Below, in pieces: positions 32,493 to 42,410 of a DNA stretch of 64,000 nt. The stretch is taken from the NCBI RefSeq assembly GCF_000769915.1, contig NZ_JRLV01000009.1, positions 62,001 to 126,000 of the forward strand, in the 5' to 3' direction. A program made the translations under genes and the position numbers. The DNA comes from Flavobacterium beibuense F44-8. GTDB taxonomy: Bacteria; Bacteroidota; Bacteroidia; Flavobacteriales; Flavobacteriaceae. A model generated the notes under the pieces. It worked only from the letters and a program-made list of their open reading frames with translations, was not told the origin of the DNA and did no database searches. The stretch's first letter is position 1, and each line of letters opens with the position of its first letter.

Positions 32493-34961
32493 ATGGAAAA
32501 AATGTTGGATAATCTATTACCGATTATGGATGTGGAACACGACAGCATCCTGAGCAAACAAGGCGATGTCACCGTCGTGTTTAAAGCAGACCTGCCGGAG
32601 ATCTTTACCCTTTCCGATCAGGAATATGAAGCTTTTCATCAGGCCTGGGTAAAAGCCATTAAGGTATTGCCCAAATTCAGTGTACTGCATAAACAGGACT
32701 GGTTTTTGCAAACCGGGCATCAACCCGATTTTACCAAAGCCGATACCAGTTTTTTAAGCCGGGCAAGTGAGCGGTTTTTTAATGAACGCCCCTTTCTGGA
32801 TCATAGCTGTTATATCCTACTGACCAAAAAACCGGATAACCGCAAAACGGCAACTTCTGCCTATTCCAGCCTGCTGCGCAGAAGCATCGTCCCGGAAGAA
32901 ACATTGAAACCCTCTTTGTTACAGGATTTTCTGGACGCTGCCGGTCAGTTTCAACGTATCATGGAAGATAGTGGCTTTGTGAAACTGACCCGATTACGGG
33001 AAAAGGAACTTTGGAGTGGCAAACGGACAATGGGTATCATTGAAAAGTACTGCTACCTGTCGGAGCACAATGACCAGTATCTCATGGGAGACATCAACTT
33101 CCAGGAAGGCTTACAGGTAGGTTCAAAGCATTGTCAACTTTACACCCTGGGGGATGCTGCTGACCTGCCTGCACTTTGTGGCAGTCGTATCAATTACGAT
33201 AAGTACAGTACGGACAAAACCAAATTCAGTATCGGCTTTGCCTCTACGCTGGGTCAACTACTGCCCTGTAATCATATTTACAATCAGTATCTCTTTCTTG
33301 AGGATGCCCAGAAAACGATCACTAAACTGGAATCCAAAAGGCTACGGTTGCAATCCCTGTCCGCTTACAGCCGGGAAAATATGATTGCCCGTGATGCGAC
33401 CAATGATTTTTTAAATGAAGCTATCAGTCAGCAACGCCTTCCGGTAAAAGCCCATTTTAATGTACTGGTTTGGACGGAAGATAAGGAAGAACTCAAAGAC
33501 CTGAAAAACAAAGTATCCTCTGCACTGGCGCAAATGGATGCGGTAGCCAAACAGGAAACCATCGGAGCTCCCCAGATTTTCTGGGCGGGTATTCCGGGCA
33601 ATGCTGCTGACTTTCCCATGAATGATACCTTCGACACCTTTGCCGAGCAAGCTACTTGTTTTCTCAATCTGGAAACGGGTTACCGTACTTCCTTAAGTCC
33701 TGTCGGGATTCGTCTGGGAGATCGGATGACGGGCAAACCTGTACATGTGGACATTAGTGATGAACCCATGAACATGGGGATTTGTACCAACCGTAACAAG
33801 TTTATACTAGGCCCCTCAGGGAGCGGAAAATCCTTTTTTACCAATCATATGGTACGCAGCTATTACGAGCAGGGAACCCATATTGTACTGGTGGATGTGG
33901 GACATAGCTATAAAGGCTTGTGTGATATGGTCAACGGCTACTATTTCACCTACAGTGAAGAAAACCCAATCCGTTTCAACCCCTTCTTTATCGGGGAGGG
34001 TGACAACCTGGACACGGAAAAGAAAGAAAGTATCAAAACACTGCTGCTCGCCCTTTGGAAAAAGGATGATGAAGCCTTTAAACGCAGTGAGTATGTGGCA
34101 CTTTCCAATGCCATTACAGGATACTACCGGCATCTTGAAAAAAATCCATCGGTGTTTCCTTGTTTCAATAGTTTTTATGAATTCCTGCGAGATGAGTATA
34201 TATCTGTACTTCAACAAGATCGGGTAAAAGACCGGGATTTTGATATGGATAATTTCCTATATGTACTCCGCCCGTATTACCAGGGCGGTGAATTCGATTA
34301 CCTGCTCAATGCTACGGAAAACCTGAACCTCTTACAGGAACGCTTTATCGTATTTGAACTGGACAATATCAAAGATCATCCCATCCTCTTCCCGGTAGTG
34401 ACCATCATTATCATGGAAGTCTTTATCAACAAGATGCGCAAAATGAAAGGCATCCGAAAGATGATCTTAATTGAAGAAGCCTGGAAAGCCCTGATGAAAG
34501 AAGGTTTTGCGGAATACATCAAATACCTCTTTAAAACGGTACGGAAATTCTTTGGCGAAGCTATCGTGGTGACCCAGGAAGTAGAAGATATTATTTCTTC
34601 CCCCGTGGTCAAGCAGGCAATCATCAATAACAGCGATTGCAAGATACTGCTCGACCAAAGCAAGTACCAAAACAAATTTGACCAAATACAGGAACTCTTA
34701 GGGTTAACGGAAAAAGAAAAAGCCCTTGTGTTATCGGTCAATAAAGCCAATGACCCTGCCCGAAAATACAAAGAGGTCTTTATCAGCCTGGGTGGAATGC
34801 TCAGCAAGGTGTACCGCACCGAAGTGAGCCTGGAAGAATACCTGGCGTACACCACCGAACAGACTGAAAAGGTAAAACTGATGGAATATGTGGCAAAATT
34901 TGGTGGAGACATCCGTAAGGGCATTGCTGCAATGGCTGAAGATCTAAAACTTAAAAAATGA
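32493..34961 (+). CDS. traG: VirB4-like conjugation ATPase TraG
   Basis: 822 residues. A long N-terminal domain (to about 400) precedes the ATPase with Walker A GPSGSGKS near residues 440-447 and Walker B LIEEAWK near 655-661. It powers assembly of the secretion channel and pilus-like structure in the inner membrane. Gene order traF-traG-traI agrees with CTnDOT-type systems. Length is normal. The next gene begins 6 bp after the stop. Confidence 0.95.
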   Translation: MEKMLDNLLPIMDVEHDSILSKQGDVTVVFKADLPEIFTLSDQEYEAFHQAWVKAIKVLPKFSVLHKQDWFLQTGHQPDFTKADTSFLSRASERFFNERPFLDHSCYILLTKKPDNRKTATSAYSSLLRRSIVPEETLKPSLLQDFLDAAGQFQRIMEDSGFVKLTRLREKELWSGKRTMGIIEKYCYLSEHNDQYLMGDINFQEGLQVGSKHCQLYTLGDAADLPALCGSRINYDKYSTDKTKFSIGFASTLGQLLPCNHIYNQYLFLEDAQKTITKLESKRLRLQSLSAYSRENMIARDATNDFLNEAISQQRLPVKAHFNVLVWTEDKEELKDLKNKVSSALAQMDAVAKQETIGAPQIFWAGIPGNAADFPMNDTFDTFAEQATCFLNLETGYRTSLSPVGIRLGDRMTGKPVHVDISDEPMNMGICTNRNKFILGPSGSGKSFFTNHMVRSYYEQGTHIVLVDVGHSYKGLCDMVNGYYFTYSEENPIRFNPFFIGEGDNLDTEKKESIKTLLLALWKKDDEAFKRSEYVALSNAITGYYRHLEKNPSVFPCFNSFYEFLRDEYISVLQQDRVKDRDFDMDNFLYVLRPYYQGGEFDYLLNATENLNLLQERFIVFELDNIKDHPILFPVVTIIIMEVFINKMRKMKGIRKMILIEEAWKALMKEGFAEYIKYLFKTVRKFFGEAIVVTQEVEDIISSPVVKQAIINNSDCKILLDQSKYQNKFDQIQELLGLTEKEKALVLSVNKANDPARKYKEVFISLGGMLSKVYRTEVSLEEYLAYTTEQTEKVKLMEYVAKFGGDIRKGIAAMAEDLKLKK

Positions 34962-34967
34962 TGAACC

Positions 34968-35657
34968 ATGAAAAAATATGCAAGAATGTTACTGCTTGCC
35001 CTTTGTATCTCTTTTACGGTGCTACCGGTACAACAGGCGAATGCTATGCAGATACCGATCGTAGAAATCATCAAGGCAGGCATTAAAAAAGTAATCAAAG
35101 CCGTGGATTTAAAAATCCAGCGTTTACAGAACAAGACTATCTGGTTACAGAACGCCCAGAAGACATTAGAAAATACGCTTTCCAAGCTCAAACTGGATGA
35201 GATTTCCGAGTGGACGGAAAAACAAAAAGAGCAATACCGGGAATATTATGAAGAGCTGGCTAAGGTAAAGGCTATTATTTCCTATTACCAGCGCATCCGG
35301 GATATCACCCAAAAACAGGTTCGGCTGGTCAATGAATACCAACATGCCTGGCAGCTCATTCAGCAGGATGAACACTTTACCTCGGATGAAATTGAATATA
35401 TGTCAGAGGTGTACTCCGGTATCCTGGAAGAGAGCCTAAACAATATTGACCAGATTACCCTGATCGTTCAATCCTTTACCACCACCATGAGTGATGCCAA
35501 ACGCCTGGAGATCATCAACAATGCCGCCGATCAGGTTGATGCCAATTATGATGACCTGATGCGCTTTAATCAGCAAAATGTATTGCTGAGCCTTTCCAGG
35601 GCAAAGACTTCAATTGAAGTACAAACCGTGAAAAAATTATATGGACTTCCTCAATAA
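34968..35657 (+). CDS. traI: TraI-family periplasmic transfer protein, first of three
   Basis: 229 residues with a signal peptide ending near ANAM (about residue 27), then long amphipathic helices throughout. It fits the TraI/DUF4141 family of Bacteroidota elements, thought to take a VirB5-like extracytoplasmic role. Although divergent, its C-terminal half has the same helix order as the two genes after it (a YYQRIRDI segment, an EYxxxW segment, a late QQNVLLSLSRAK segment), which suggests ancient tandem duplication. Confidence 0.82.
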   Translation: MKKYARMLLLALCISFTVLPVQQANAMQIPIVEIIKAGIKKVIKAVDLKIQRLQNKTIWLQNAQKTLENTLSKLKLDEISEWTEKQKEQYREYYEELAKVKAIISYYQRIRDITQKQVRLVNEYQHAWQLIQQDEHFTSDEIEYMSEVYSGILEESLNNIDQITLIVQSFTTTMSDAKRLEIINNAADQVDANYDDLMRFNQQNVLLSLSRAKTSIEVQTVKKLYGLPQ

Positions 35658-35665
35658 CACGAACT

Positions 35666-36322
35666 ATGAGAAAGATAATTTTAATAGGACTCATGCTGTT
35701 TCTGGCAGCAGGAACCGTTCAGGCACAGACTTTTTCAGAGTGGTTCCGCCAGAAAAAGACACAGAAGAAATACCTGCTTCAGCAGATTGCCGCTTTACAG
35801 GTATATATCGGATATGCTCAAAAAGGCTACCGTATTGCCAAAGAAGGTTTGACCACCATCGGAGGGTTTACCAAAGGGGAATTCGACCTGCACAGTGATT
35901 TTATAAAATCCTTAAGTACAGTCAACCCTGAAATCAAACATTATGCAAAGGTCGCAGACATCATTGCCCTTCAAATACGCATTGTAGAGCATTACGGGAA
36001 AACCTACGGACAGCTTGACAATAGCGATGCTTTTACCGAAGCAGAACTCAGCTATATCGGGCGGGTTTTTACCCGGCTCTTGGAGGATTGTGAACAGGTA
36101 CTGGATGAACTTATTGCAATAACTACGGATGCCGAGTTGCAAATGGAAGATAATGAGCGTATGAATCGCATCGACAAACTTTACTTGCGGATGCAGGACA
36201 ATTACACCTTCTCCCAAAGTTTCGGCAATGAAGCCAAGGTCATGGCAGCCGTTCGGATCAGGGAATTCCATGAAGTACAATACGGCAAAACACTCAGGAA
36301 CCTTCAAAACGAAAACCCATGA
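35666..36322 (+). CDS. TraI-like periplasmic transfer protein, second of three
   Basis: 218 residues with a signal peptide (cleavage probably after VQAQ, about residue 20) and helical remainder. It is clearly homologous to the next gene: both have a GYxIxxxGxxTI segment, GxFxLHxxF, a Y-x-GRV motif and a DNERMNRIDKLYxxMQD/DDERLQAIDRIYADMQD block. The stop overlaps the next start by 4 bp. Likely extracytoplasmic component of the transfer machine; exact role unknown. Confidence 0.85.
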   Translation: MRKIILIGLMLFLAAGTVQAQTFSEWFRQKKTQKKYLLQQIAALQVYIGYAQKGYRIAKEGLTTIGGFTKGEFDLHSDFIKSLSTVNPEIKHYAKVADIIALQIRIVEHYGKTYGQLDNSDAFTEAELSYIGRVFTRLLEDCEQVLDELIAITTDAELQMEDNERMNRIDKLYLRMQDNYTFSQSFGNEAKVMAAVRIREFHEVQYGKTLRNLQNENP

Positions 36323-36957
36323 AAAAAACAGGAATACTTATAGGACTTGTGATCTGCGGGCTCTTCTGCTCGTTTAGGGCATCAGCGCAATCCGCAGAGA
36401 TACAACAGCTCTTGCTCAATGTAGAAAAACTGACCCAGTTCAAACAGATATTGAGCGATATGAAAAAAGGCTATCAGATATTGGAAGGGGGTTACAATAC
36501 CATCAAGGATATATCGGAAGGGAACTTTAGCCTACACAAAGCTTTTCTGGACGGGCTGATGGAAGTAAGTCCCACCGTTCGCAACTACAAACGTGTGGGC
36601 GATATTGTGAATTATCAGGTGATACTGGTCAGGGAATACCGGAATGCGTATGACCGATTTCAAAGTGACGGGAATTTCAATCCGCAGGAACTGGCGTATC
36701 TCGGACGGGTGTATGATAACCTCTTTGATGAAAGCCTGCGAAATCTCGATGAATTACTGGTCATCATTACGGCAGGTAAAGCCCGTATGAGTGATGATGA
36801 ACGTTTACAGGCCATTGACCGGATCTATGCCGATATGCAGGACAAACTAATGTTCCTCAGACACTTTAATAATAATACGACCATTCTTGCGGTGCAAAGG
36901 GCAAAAGAAAGAAATGATGCCCGCACCATTCGCAATATATATAGTATAAACAACTAA
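36319..36957 (+). CDS. TraI-like periplasmic transfer protein, third of three
   Basis: 212 residues with a signal peptide ending near SAQS (about residue 24). It is a paralogue of the preceding gene by several shared blocks, including GNFSLHKAF, LAYLGRVYDNL and DERLQAIDRIYADMQD. It overlaps the previous gene by 4 bp and precedes traJ by 12 bp. Two or three different subunits of a hetero-oligomer are as likely as redundancy. Confidence 0.85.
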   Translation: MKKTGILIGLVICGLFCSFRASAQSAEIQQLLLNVEKLTQFKQILSDMKKGYQILEGGYNTIKDISEGNFSLHKAFLDGLMEVSPTVRNYKRVGDIVNYQVILVREYRNAYDRFQSDGNFNPQELAYLGRVYDNLFDESLRNLDELLVIITAGKARMSDDERLQAIDRIYADMQDKLMFLRHFNNNTTILAVQRAKERNDARTIRNIYSINN

Positions 36958-36969
36958 AAATCAAAAATT

Positions 36970-38184
36970 ATGGCAACATATAGAAAAACCGCCTGGCTGG
37001 CGGTTATAGGATTGCTATTGCCTTTTATGGGTAGTGCACAGGGAATTGCCGGTGAGATGAACGGCTTGCATAGCGTATTGGAACAACTTTATGATGAAAT
37101 GATGCCACTGTGCAGTCAGCTTATCGGCGTGGGACAGGCACTGGCGGGATTTGCCGCCATGTGGTATATCGCTTCCAGGGTCTGGGGACATTTGTCAAGA
37201 GCGGAACCTATCGACTTTTACCCTCTTTTTCGCCCATTTGTCATCGGGTTTTGTGTGCTGATATTCCCTTCCGTTCTGGGATTGATCAACGGGATCATGA
37301 AACCCACGGTGACCGCTACCGCTTCGATGGTGGAAGGCTCCGACAGGGTAATTGCGGTGCTTTTGGAAAAGAAGGAAGAAGCTATCAAAAAAACGGATGT
37401 ATGGCAGATGTATGTAGGTGAAAGCGGTGACGGTGACCGGGACAGGTGGTATAAATACACCCATGATAATGCCAGTCCTTCCGATGAAGGCTTTTTTGAA
37501 GGGATTGGCAACGACATCAAGTTTGCCATGTCCAAAGCCTCTTACAATTTCCGCAATTCGGTCAAGGAATGGATGAGTGAAGTACTGCGGGTACTCTTTG
37601 AAGCCGCAGCCTTATGTATCGATACGCTACGAACCTTTCAATTGGTGGTACTTGCCATATTGGGGCCGCTGGTATTTGGGATTGCCGTCTTTGACGGGTT
37701 CCAGCATACCCTGACGGTTTGGATTGCCCGCTATATCAATATTTTTCTCTGGCTTCCGGTAGCCAATATTTTCGGGAGCATTATCGGAAAAATCCAGGAG
37801 AAAATGCTGGAAATGGACATTGCCCAGGTACAGGATTACGGGGATACTTTTTTCAGCCGGACGGATATGGCGTATCTGGTCTTTATGATTATTGGCATTG
37901 TGGGATACTTTACCGTGCCTTCGGTAGCCAATTACATTGTCCATGCAGGAGGTGGTGGTGCTTTGGGACAGAAAGTCACCAGTATCTTCAGCAGTTCCTC
38001 CAGAGCGGTTATGGGAGCAGCTACAGGCGGAGCCAGCATGGCGGCGGATGCAATGGGTAATGCTGCAAGTCGTATTTCCCAGAGTATGGCCAGCAATGGT
38101 ACAACCAATCCTTATTTCAAGGATGGCAATTCGGATGGCGGTGGCTCCGGCTATATGAATGACAAACTCAAAGGTAATTCTTAA
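36970..38184 (+). CDS. traJ: Polytopic transfer protein TraJ (VirB6-like)
   Basis: 404 residues with a signal-like first helix and then several long hydrophobic segments (about 50-70, 85-105, 215-245, 255-275, 305-325), matching the TraJ family that plays the VirB6 role in the inner-membrane channel. The C-terminal 80 residues are glycine/serine/alanine-rich and probably disordered. Position between the TraI-like genes and traK is canonical. Confidence 0.92.
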   Translation: MATYRKTAWLAVIGLLLPFMGSAQGIAGEMNGLHSVLEQLYDEMMPLCSQLIGVGQALAGFAAMWYIASRVWGHLSRAEPIDFYPLFRPFVIGFCVLIFPSVLGLINGIMKPTVTATASMVEGSDRVIAVLLEKKEEAIKKTDVWQMYVGESGDGDRDRWYKYTHDNASPSDEGFFEGIGNDIKFAMSKASYNFRNSVKEWMSEVLRVLFEAAALCIDTLRTFQLVVLAILGPLVFGIAVFDGFQHTLTVWIARYINIFLWLPVANIFGSIIGKIQEKMLEMDIAQVQDYGDTFFSRTDMAYLVFMIIGIVGYFTVPSVANYIVHAGGGGALGQKVTSIFSSSSRAVMGAATGGASMAADAMGNAASRISQSMASNGTTNPYFKDGNSDGGGSGYMNDKLKGNS

Positions 38185-38202
38185 CCCCAAAAAGGAGAAA
38201 TC

Positions 38203-38826
38203 ATGTTTAAAAAAATGAAAAATATCGATACGGCTTTTCGGCATATCCGGGGATTTACCATGCTCATTATTGCAGGCTCAGTGCTATTATCCTGCTTTGC
38301 CCTATATAAGAGTTTCAGTCTGGTATCCGAAATGCAGGACAGGATTTACATTCTTGCCAATGGCAAGGCACTGGAAGCCTATTCCGCCGGACGTAAGGAC
38401 AATATCCCAGTGGAAGCACGGGATCATGTGAAAACCTTCCACCAATTGTTCTTTACCCTTGACCCGGATGATAAAGCAATTGAAACGAATATCACTAAAG
38501 CTTTATACCTGGCGGATGGCAGTGCCAAACGGATTTATGATGACCTGAAGGAGAACGGATATTATGCCGGGCTTATTTCCGGAAATGTTAACCAGACCAT
38601 CCATGTGGATAGCGTGGCGGTGGACATCAATGAATACCCCTATAAATTCCGGTGCTACGCTACCCAGCGCATAATCCGTCCGACCAGTATCACTACCCGA
38701 AGCCTGATTACCGAAGGGGCGTTGCGTAATGTATCCCGAAGTGATAATAATCCGCATGGTTTTCTGATAGAACGCTGGGCAACCATCGCCAACAAGGATT
38801 TGAAAACGACCGCCAGACGGTATTAA
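38203..38826 (+). CDS. traK: Transfer protein TraK (VirB8-like)
   Basis: 207 residues: a short cytoplasmic tail, one membrane helix at about 20-45, then a periplasmic alpha/beta domain with the FHQLFFTLDPDD and FLIERW segments of the TraK family. It should nucleate the periplasmic part of the secretion channel, as VirB8 does. An AAAGGAG ribosome site precedes the ATG. Confidence 0.92.
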   Translation: MFKKMKNIDTAFRHIRGFTMLIIAGSVLLSCFALYKSFSLVSEMQDRIYILANGKALEAYSAGRKDNIPVEARDHVKTFHQLFFTLDPDDKAIETNITKALYLADGSAKRIYDDLKENGYYAGLISGNVNQTIHVDSVAVDINEYPYKFRCYATQRIIRPTSITTRSLITEGALRNVSRSDNNPHGFLIERWATIANKDLKTTARRY

Positions 38827-38897
38827 GCCCATAATGGACATTTATTCAAAATTAATACAAACAAAGTCAATTGAGTGGCTTATAAAACTTTGTACAA

Positions 38898-39377
38898 ATG
38901 AAACGAAATACAAAACAGAAAAAGGAGGCTCCTAAAAACGGACTGTTAATCCTGGGATTACTTGCCTTATACAAATGGCTGCAAAAAGCATGGGCAAAAT
39001 GGATGTCGAATAAGACAAAGAGTATTTCCAAGCGGGCAGTAACCATAGCACTGGTCGTTTTTATAAGCCTCACCAGTGGATACTGTATCTACCTTGGGGT
39101 ACACGCCATCACGGGAAAAAGTAAGGGCAATGCCTTTACAGTAACCTCGATCAAACGTCCCCGGCATCTTACGGAATCCGGAGCTATAGCATCACCGCTC
39201 CCTCCGGTATCCAAACAGGATTACAGGCGCATCCAAAAGTTCCGGTTGTATATGGATAGCCTTGCCCGAAGTCCATCGGGCAGAAATATCTATGACAGTA
39301 TTATAGCAACCCGTCCGGGACTGATGGATTCGGTTCGCTATATCGAAAAAGAATATCAAAACTTTAAAAATCAATAA
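38898..39377 (+). CDS. traL: TraL-position single-pass membrane protein
   Basis: 159 residues, strongly basic N-terminus, one membrane helix at about 47-68 and a soluble periplasmic tail. It occupies the place of traL between traK and traM but is longer than I expect for that family, so the name rests mainly on position. It is separated from traK by 71 bp and from traM by 2 bp. Confidence 0.65.
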   Translation: MKRNTKQKKEAPKNGLLILGLLALYKWLQKAWAKWMSNKTKSISKRAVTIALVVFISLTSGYCIYLGVHAITGKSKGNAFTVTSIKRPRHLTESGAIASPLPPVSKQDYRRIQKFRLYMDSLARSPSGRNIYDSIIATRPGLMDSVRYIEKEYQNFKNQ

Positions 39378-39379
39378 CT

Positions 39380-40684
39380 ATGGAAAAACAGGTAATAACA
39401 CCAAAAATGAAAAGACAACGCAAGTTCCTATTGGTATTGCCGCTGCTCGTACTTCCTTTCACCACTCTGATATTTTGGGTATTGGGAGGCGGACAGGTAC
39501 AGGAACTACAGGCACAAGAAACTCCACAGAACGGGTTTAACCTTCACCTGCCGGAAGCAAAACTGACCGATGACAAGCAAATGGATAAGATGAGCTATTA
39601 CAACCGGGCAGAACAGGATTCGGCAAAATTCAGGGAACTCCGTAAAAATGATCCGAACTATAAAAACAGTGTGATTTCAGATATGGATGATGTATTACCC
39701 CAACAGGAAGTAAAACCCGGTCAACTATCTTCCGGTGGACTGAAAACTTCCCTCTACGGAAGCGGTCAGGGCAACGATCCGAATACGGATAAAATTTATA
39801 AAAAGCTGGAAGCTTTAAACAGGGAATTGAACAAACCGGTGGAACGAACCCAGCTTCCTGAAGATTCCCCGAAACAGGAAACAAAAACCAATTATGGTAA
39901 TACATCGGTGAGTTCCAGTGATGTGGACAGGCTGGAAGAAATGATGCACACCATGACCCAGCCGGAAGCACCTGACCCGGAACTGGAACAACTCAACAGT
40001 ATGCTGGAAAAGATTCTTGATGTACAGCATCCCGAGCGGGTTCAGGAGAAACTAAAACAACTATCGGAGGATCGCAGGGAACAATTGTACAAAGTATCCA
40101 CTGCACAGAAAGATGATAGTATTTCGCTGATGCATACCGGACGCTTTGTTACTCCTACGGCAAATGGATTTTATTCCCTGGACGATGACCAAATTGCTGA
40201 ACAACCAGAAAATGCCATACAAGCGGTTATTCACGAATCACAGACCGTAGTGAACGGGTCTACCGTAAAGCTTCGCCTGGTCAATGATGTATTCATTAAT
40301 GGGGTGCATATTCCCAAAGACAACTTTGTGTTTGGAATTGCTTCCCTTAGCGGGGAAAGGCTGCATATCAAGATCAACAGCATTAGAAGCGGTAATTCCC
40401 TTTTCCCGGTAGAACTCTCCGTGTACGATATGGATGGATTGGACGGGGTTTACATTCCCGGCGCCATTACCCGGGATGTCGCCAAACAATCGGCTGACCG
40501 CTCCATGCAAAACATCGGATTGACCTCTCTTGACCCTTCCTGGCAGGCACAGGCCGCAGGTGCCGGTATAGAAACGGCTAAATCACTGTTCAGTAAAAAA
40601 GTAAAACTGATAAAAGTAACCCTGAAAGCGGGCTATCAGGTATTGCTCCGTGATGAAAAACAAAAACAGATCAGTAATCAATAA
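39380..40684 (+). CDS. traM: Transfer protein TraM (VirB10-like)
   Basis: 434 residues: short cytoplasmic end, membrane helix at about 14-34, long proline/glutamine-rich periplasmic linker (40-260) and a C-terminal beta-barrel domain (from about 275) with the TVKLRLVNDVFINGVHIPK pattern of TraM/VirB10. It would link inner and outer membranes. It begins 2 bp after traL. Confidence 0.93.
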   Translation: MEKQVITPKMKRQRKFLLVLPLLVLPFTTLIFWVLGGGQVQELQAQETPQNGFNLHLPEAKLTDDKQMDKMSYYNRAEQDSAKFRELRKNDPNYKNSVISDMDDVLPQQEVKPGQLSSGGLKTSLYGSGQGNDPNTDKIYKKLEALNRELNKPVERTQLPEDSPKQETKTNYGNTSVSSSDVDRLEEMMHTMTQPEAPDPELEQLNSMLEKILDVQHPERVQEKLKQLSEDRREQLYKVSTAQKDDSISLMHTGRFVTPTANGFYSLDDDQIAEQPENAIQAVIHESQTVVNGSTVKLRLVNDVFINGVHIPKDNFVFGIASLSGERLHIKINSIRSGNSLFPVELSVYDMDGLDGVYIPGAITRDVAKQSADRSMQNIGLTSLDPSWQAQAAGAGIETAKSLFSKKVKLIKVTLKAGYQVLLRDEKQKQISNQ

Positions 40685-40711
40685 GTAATAACCATTTAAA
40701 ATTCCATAAAG

Positions 40712-41587
40712 ATGAAAAAGATAAATGCACATATGGTAATGGGATTTTTCCTGTTCCTTTTCGGATTAAATGTAAACGCTCAAAGCAGGACTATGCTTGA
40801 GCCCAAATCCATCGCTCCCTATCCTTTGGAGATTACCTATTTTAAAACGACCAATATTATATTTCCAAGTGCCATTGTGGGTGTGGACAGGGGTAGTAAA
40901 GATGTGTTGGCGCAAAAAGCTAAAGGAGCTGCCAATATTCTACAGCTCAAAGCGGCAAGGGACAGTTTCCCGGAGACCAACCTGACGGTGATTACCGCAG
41001 ATGGGAAATTGAATTCCTTTGTGATTAACTATGCCCTAAAGCCGTCCGTGTTGAATGTTTCCATGAAGGAAAGGGATAACAAAAACAGTATTTTCCTTTC
41101 ATCCGGATCGGTTAATGAAGCTGAAGTCACTACCTATGCTACACACGCCTTGTATTCCAAATACAAAGACCGTAAGGTAAAGCACCGTAAATATGGTATC
41201 CGTTTCGGATTGAACGGGATATTCATTCGGGACAACCTGATGTACCTGCGGTTAACCATTACCAACACATCCAATATCAGCTATGATATTGACCAGTTAC
41301 GCTTTTTTATCCGTGACCAGAAAAAGGCTAAACGTACAGCTTCACAGGAAATCGAAATTAATCCGGTACACCTCCAAAATAACGTAACAAAAATTAACGG
41401 TCGGTCTTCACAGACTTTGGTGGTTGCGGTTCCCAAATTTACCATTCCCGATAAGAAATACCTCGCCATTCAATTGTTTGAAGCAAACGGCGGAAGGCAT
41501 ATCGAGCTCAGTGTAAAAAACAGGACGATTATAAAAGCAGCAGTACTTACCACATTACAAATCAACAGGAAGTACACCTATCAATAA
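40712..41587 (+). CDS. traN: Transfer protein TraN (VirB9-like, DUF4138)
   Basis: 291 residues with a signal peptide ending near NAQS (about residue 25), then a beta-rich domain starting with LEITYFKTTNIIFPSAI, diagnostic of the TraN/DUF4138 family that forms the outer-membrane collar with TraM. It is the last recognised core transfer gene; traO, traP and traQ of CTnDOT have no visible counterparts after it. Confidence 0.92.
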   Translation: MKKINAHMVMGFFLFLFGLNVNAQSRTMLEPKSIAPYPLEITYFKTTNIIFPSAIVGVDRGSKDVLAQKAKGAANILQLKAARDSFPETNLTVITADGKLNSFVINYALKPSVLNVSMKERDNKNSIFLSSGSVNEAEVTTYATHALYSKYKDRKVKHRKYGIRFGLNGIFIRDNLMYLRLTITNTSNISYDIDQLRFFIRDQKKAKRTASQEIEINPVHLQNNVTKINGRSSQTLVVAVPKFTIPDKKYLAIQLFEANGGRHIELSVKNRTIIKAAVLTTLQINRKYTYQ

Positions 41588-41604
41588 CTTTTAAATCAAT
41601 TATC

Positions 41605-42405
41605 ATGAATCAGAAGAATTTAGAATACCTGAAAGATCAGATTAAATATACCGGTTTTGGAGAAGGTTTTGAAGCTCCTTTAAAAGGAATGATGGAAATA
41701 GAAAAACCTGTCTTTAAGCTGGTACATGAAACGCAATTTGGTACCGATAAGGTGGAAGCCCGAATGAATTTTAGCAAATCCAAGCAAACGGATATGTATT
41801 TCTTTAACTCCTATCAGGTGAGTGTACAAAAGGAAAATAATCCCGATGAAACCATGAAACAGACCTTCTATATCAACAAAGGGAATAACATTACCCTCAA
41901 AGAAGCCTACAACTTAATGGAAGGCCGGTCGGTCAATAAGGATTTGACCAACAAGGAGGGGCAACTCTACAATGCCTGGTTACAGATGGATTTTAAACAG
42001 AGTGATGACAATGGAAATTTCAAAATACAGCAGTATCATCAAAACTATGGGTATGACCTGGAAGCAACACTCTCCAAACATCCTATTAAAGAACTGGAGA
42101 ACGAAACCTATAAATCCAACCTAATCGATTCCCTTAAAAAGGGAAACCTGCAATCGGCAACTTTTCAAAACGAAGGTTCGGAGCAAAAACAGTACATCGA
42201 GGCGAATCCACGGTTTAAGACTATCAATATCTATGACAGTAATATGCAACGGGTGGATAACCGCCAGTCCAAGACGGAAAAACAATCGGAAGCACAAAGC
42301 CGCTCTGCTAAACAGGAGCATAAAGGTCAGCAGCAGCCGATTGCAGATGAAGCTCCGGACATACCGAAGGCTAAGAAGAAAAGAAAGAGACCCACCATAA
42401 CCTAA
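41605..42405 (+). CDS. DUF3945-like cytoplasmic ICE protein
   Basis: 266 residues, soluble. Residues 1-200 resemble the repeat-type domain of DUF3945/DUF4099 proteins of Bacteroidota elements (KPVFKLVHETQFG, FYINKGNNITLKEAYNLMEG, then ANPRFKTINIYDSNMQRV near 203-220). The last 50 residues are charged and end with a KAKKKRKRP stretch, possibly nucleic-acid-binding. In other elements this domain is found with topoisomerases, so a DNA-processing role is likely but unproven. Confidence 0.75.
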   Translation: MNQKNLEYLKDQIKYTGFGEGFEAPLKGMMEIEKPVFKLVHETQFGTDKVEARMNFSKSKQTDMYFFNSYQVSVQKENNPDETMKQTFYINKGNNITLKEAYNLMEGRSVNKDLTNKEGQLYNAWLQMDFKQSDDNGNFKIQQYHQNYGYDLEATLSKHPIKELENETYKSNLIDSLKKGNLQSATFQNEGSEQKQYIEANPRFKTINIYDSNMQRVDNRQSKTEKQSEAQSRSAKQEHKGQQQPIADEAPDIPKAKKKRKRPTIT

Positions 42406-42410
42406 ATGAT

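Noticed and set aside
34376-35191. 271-codon minus-strand frame
   Set aside because: Antisense to the end of traG and the start of traI, which have strong family motifs; the translated frame has no domain.
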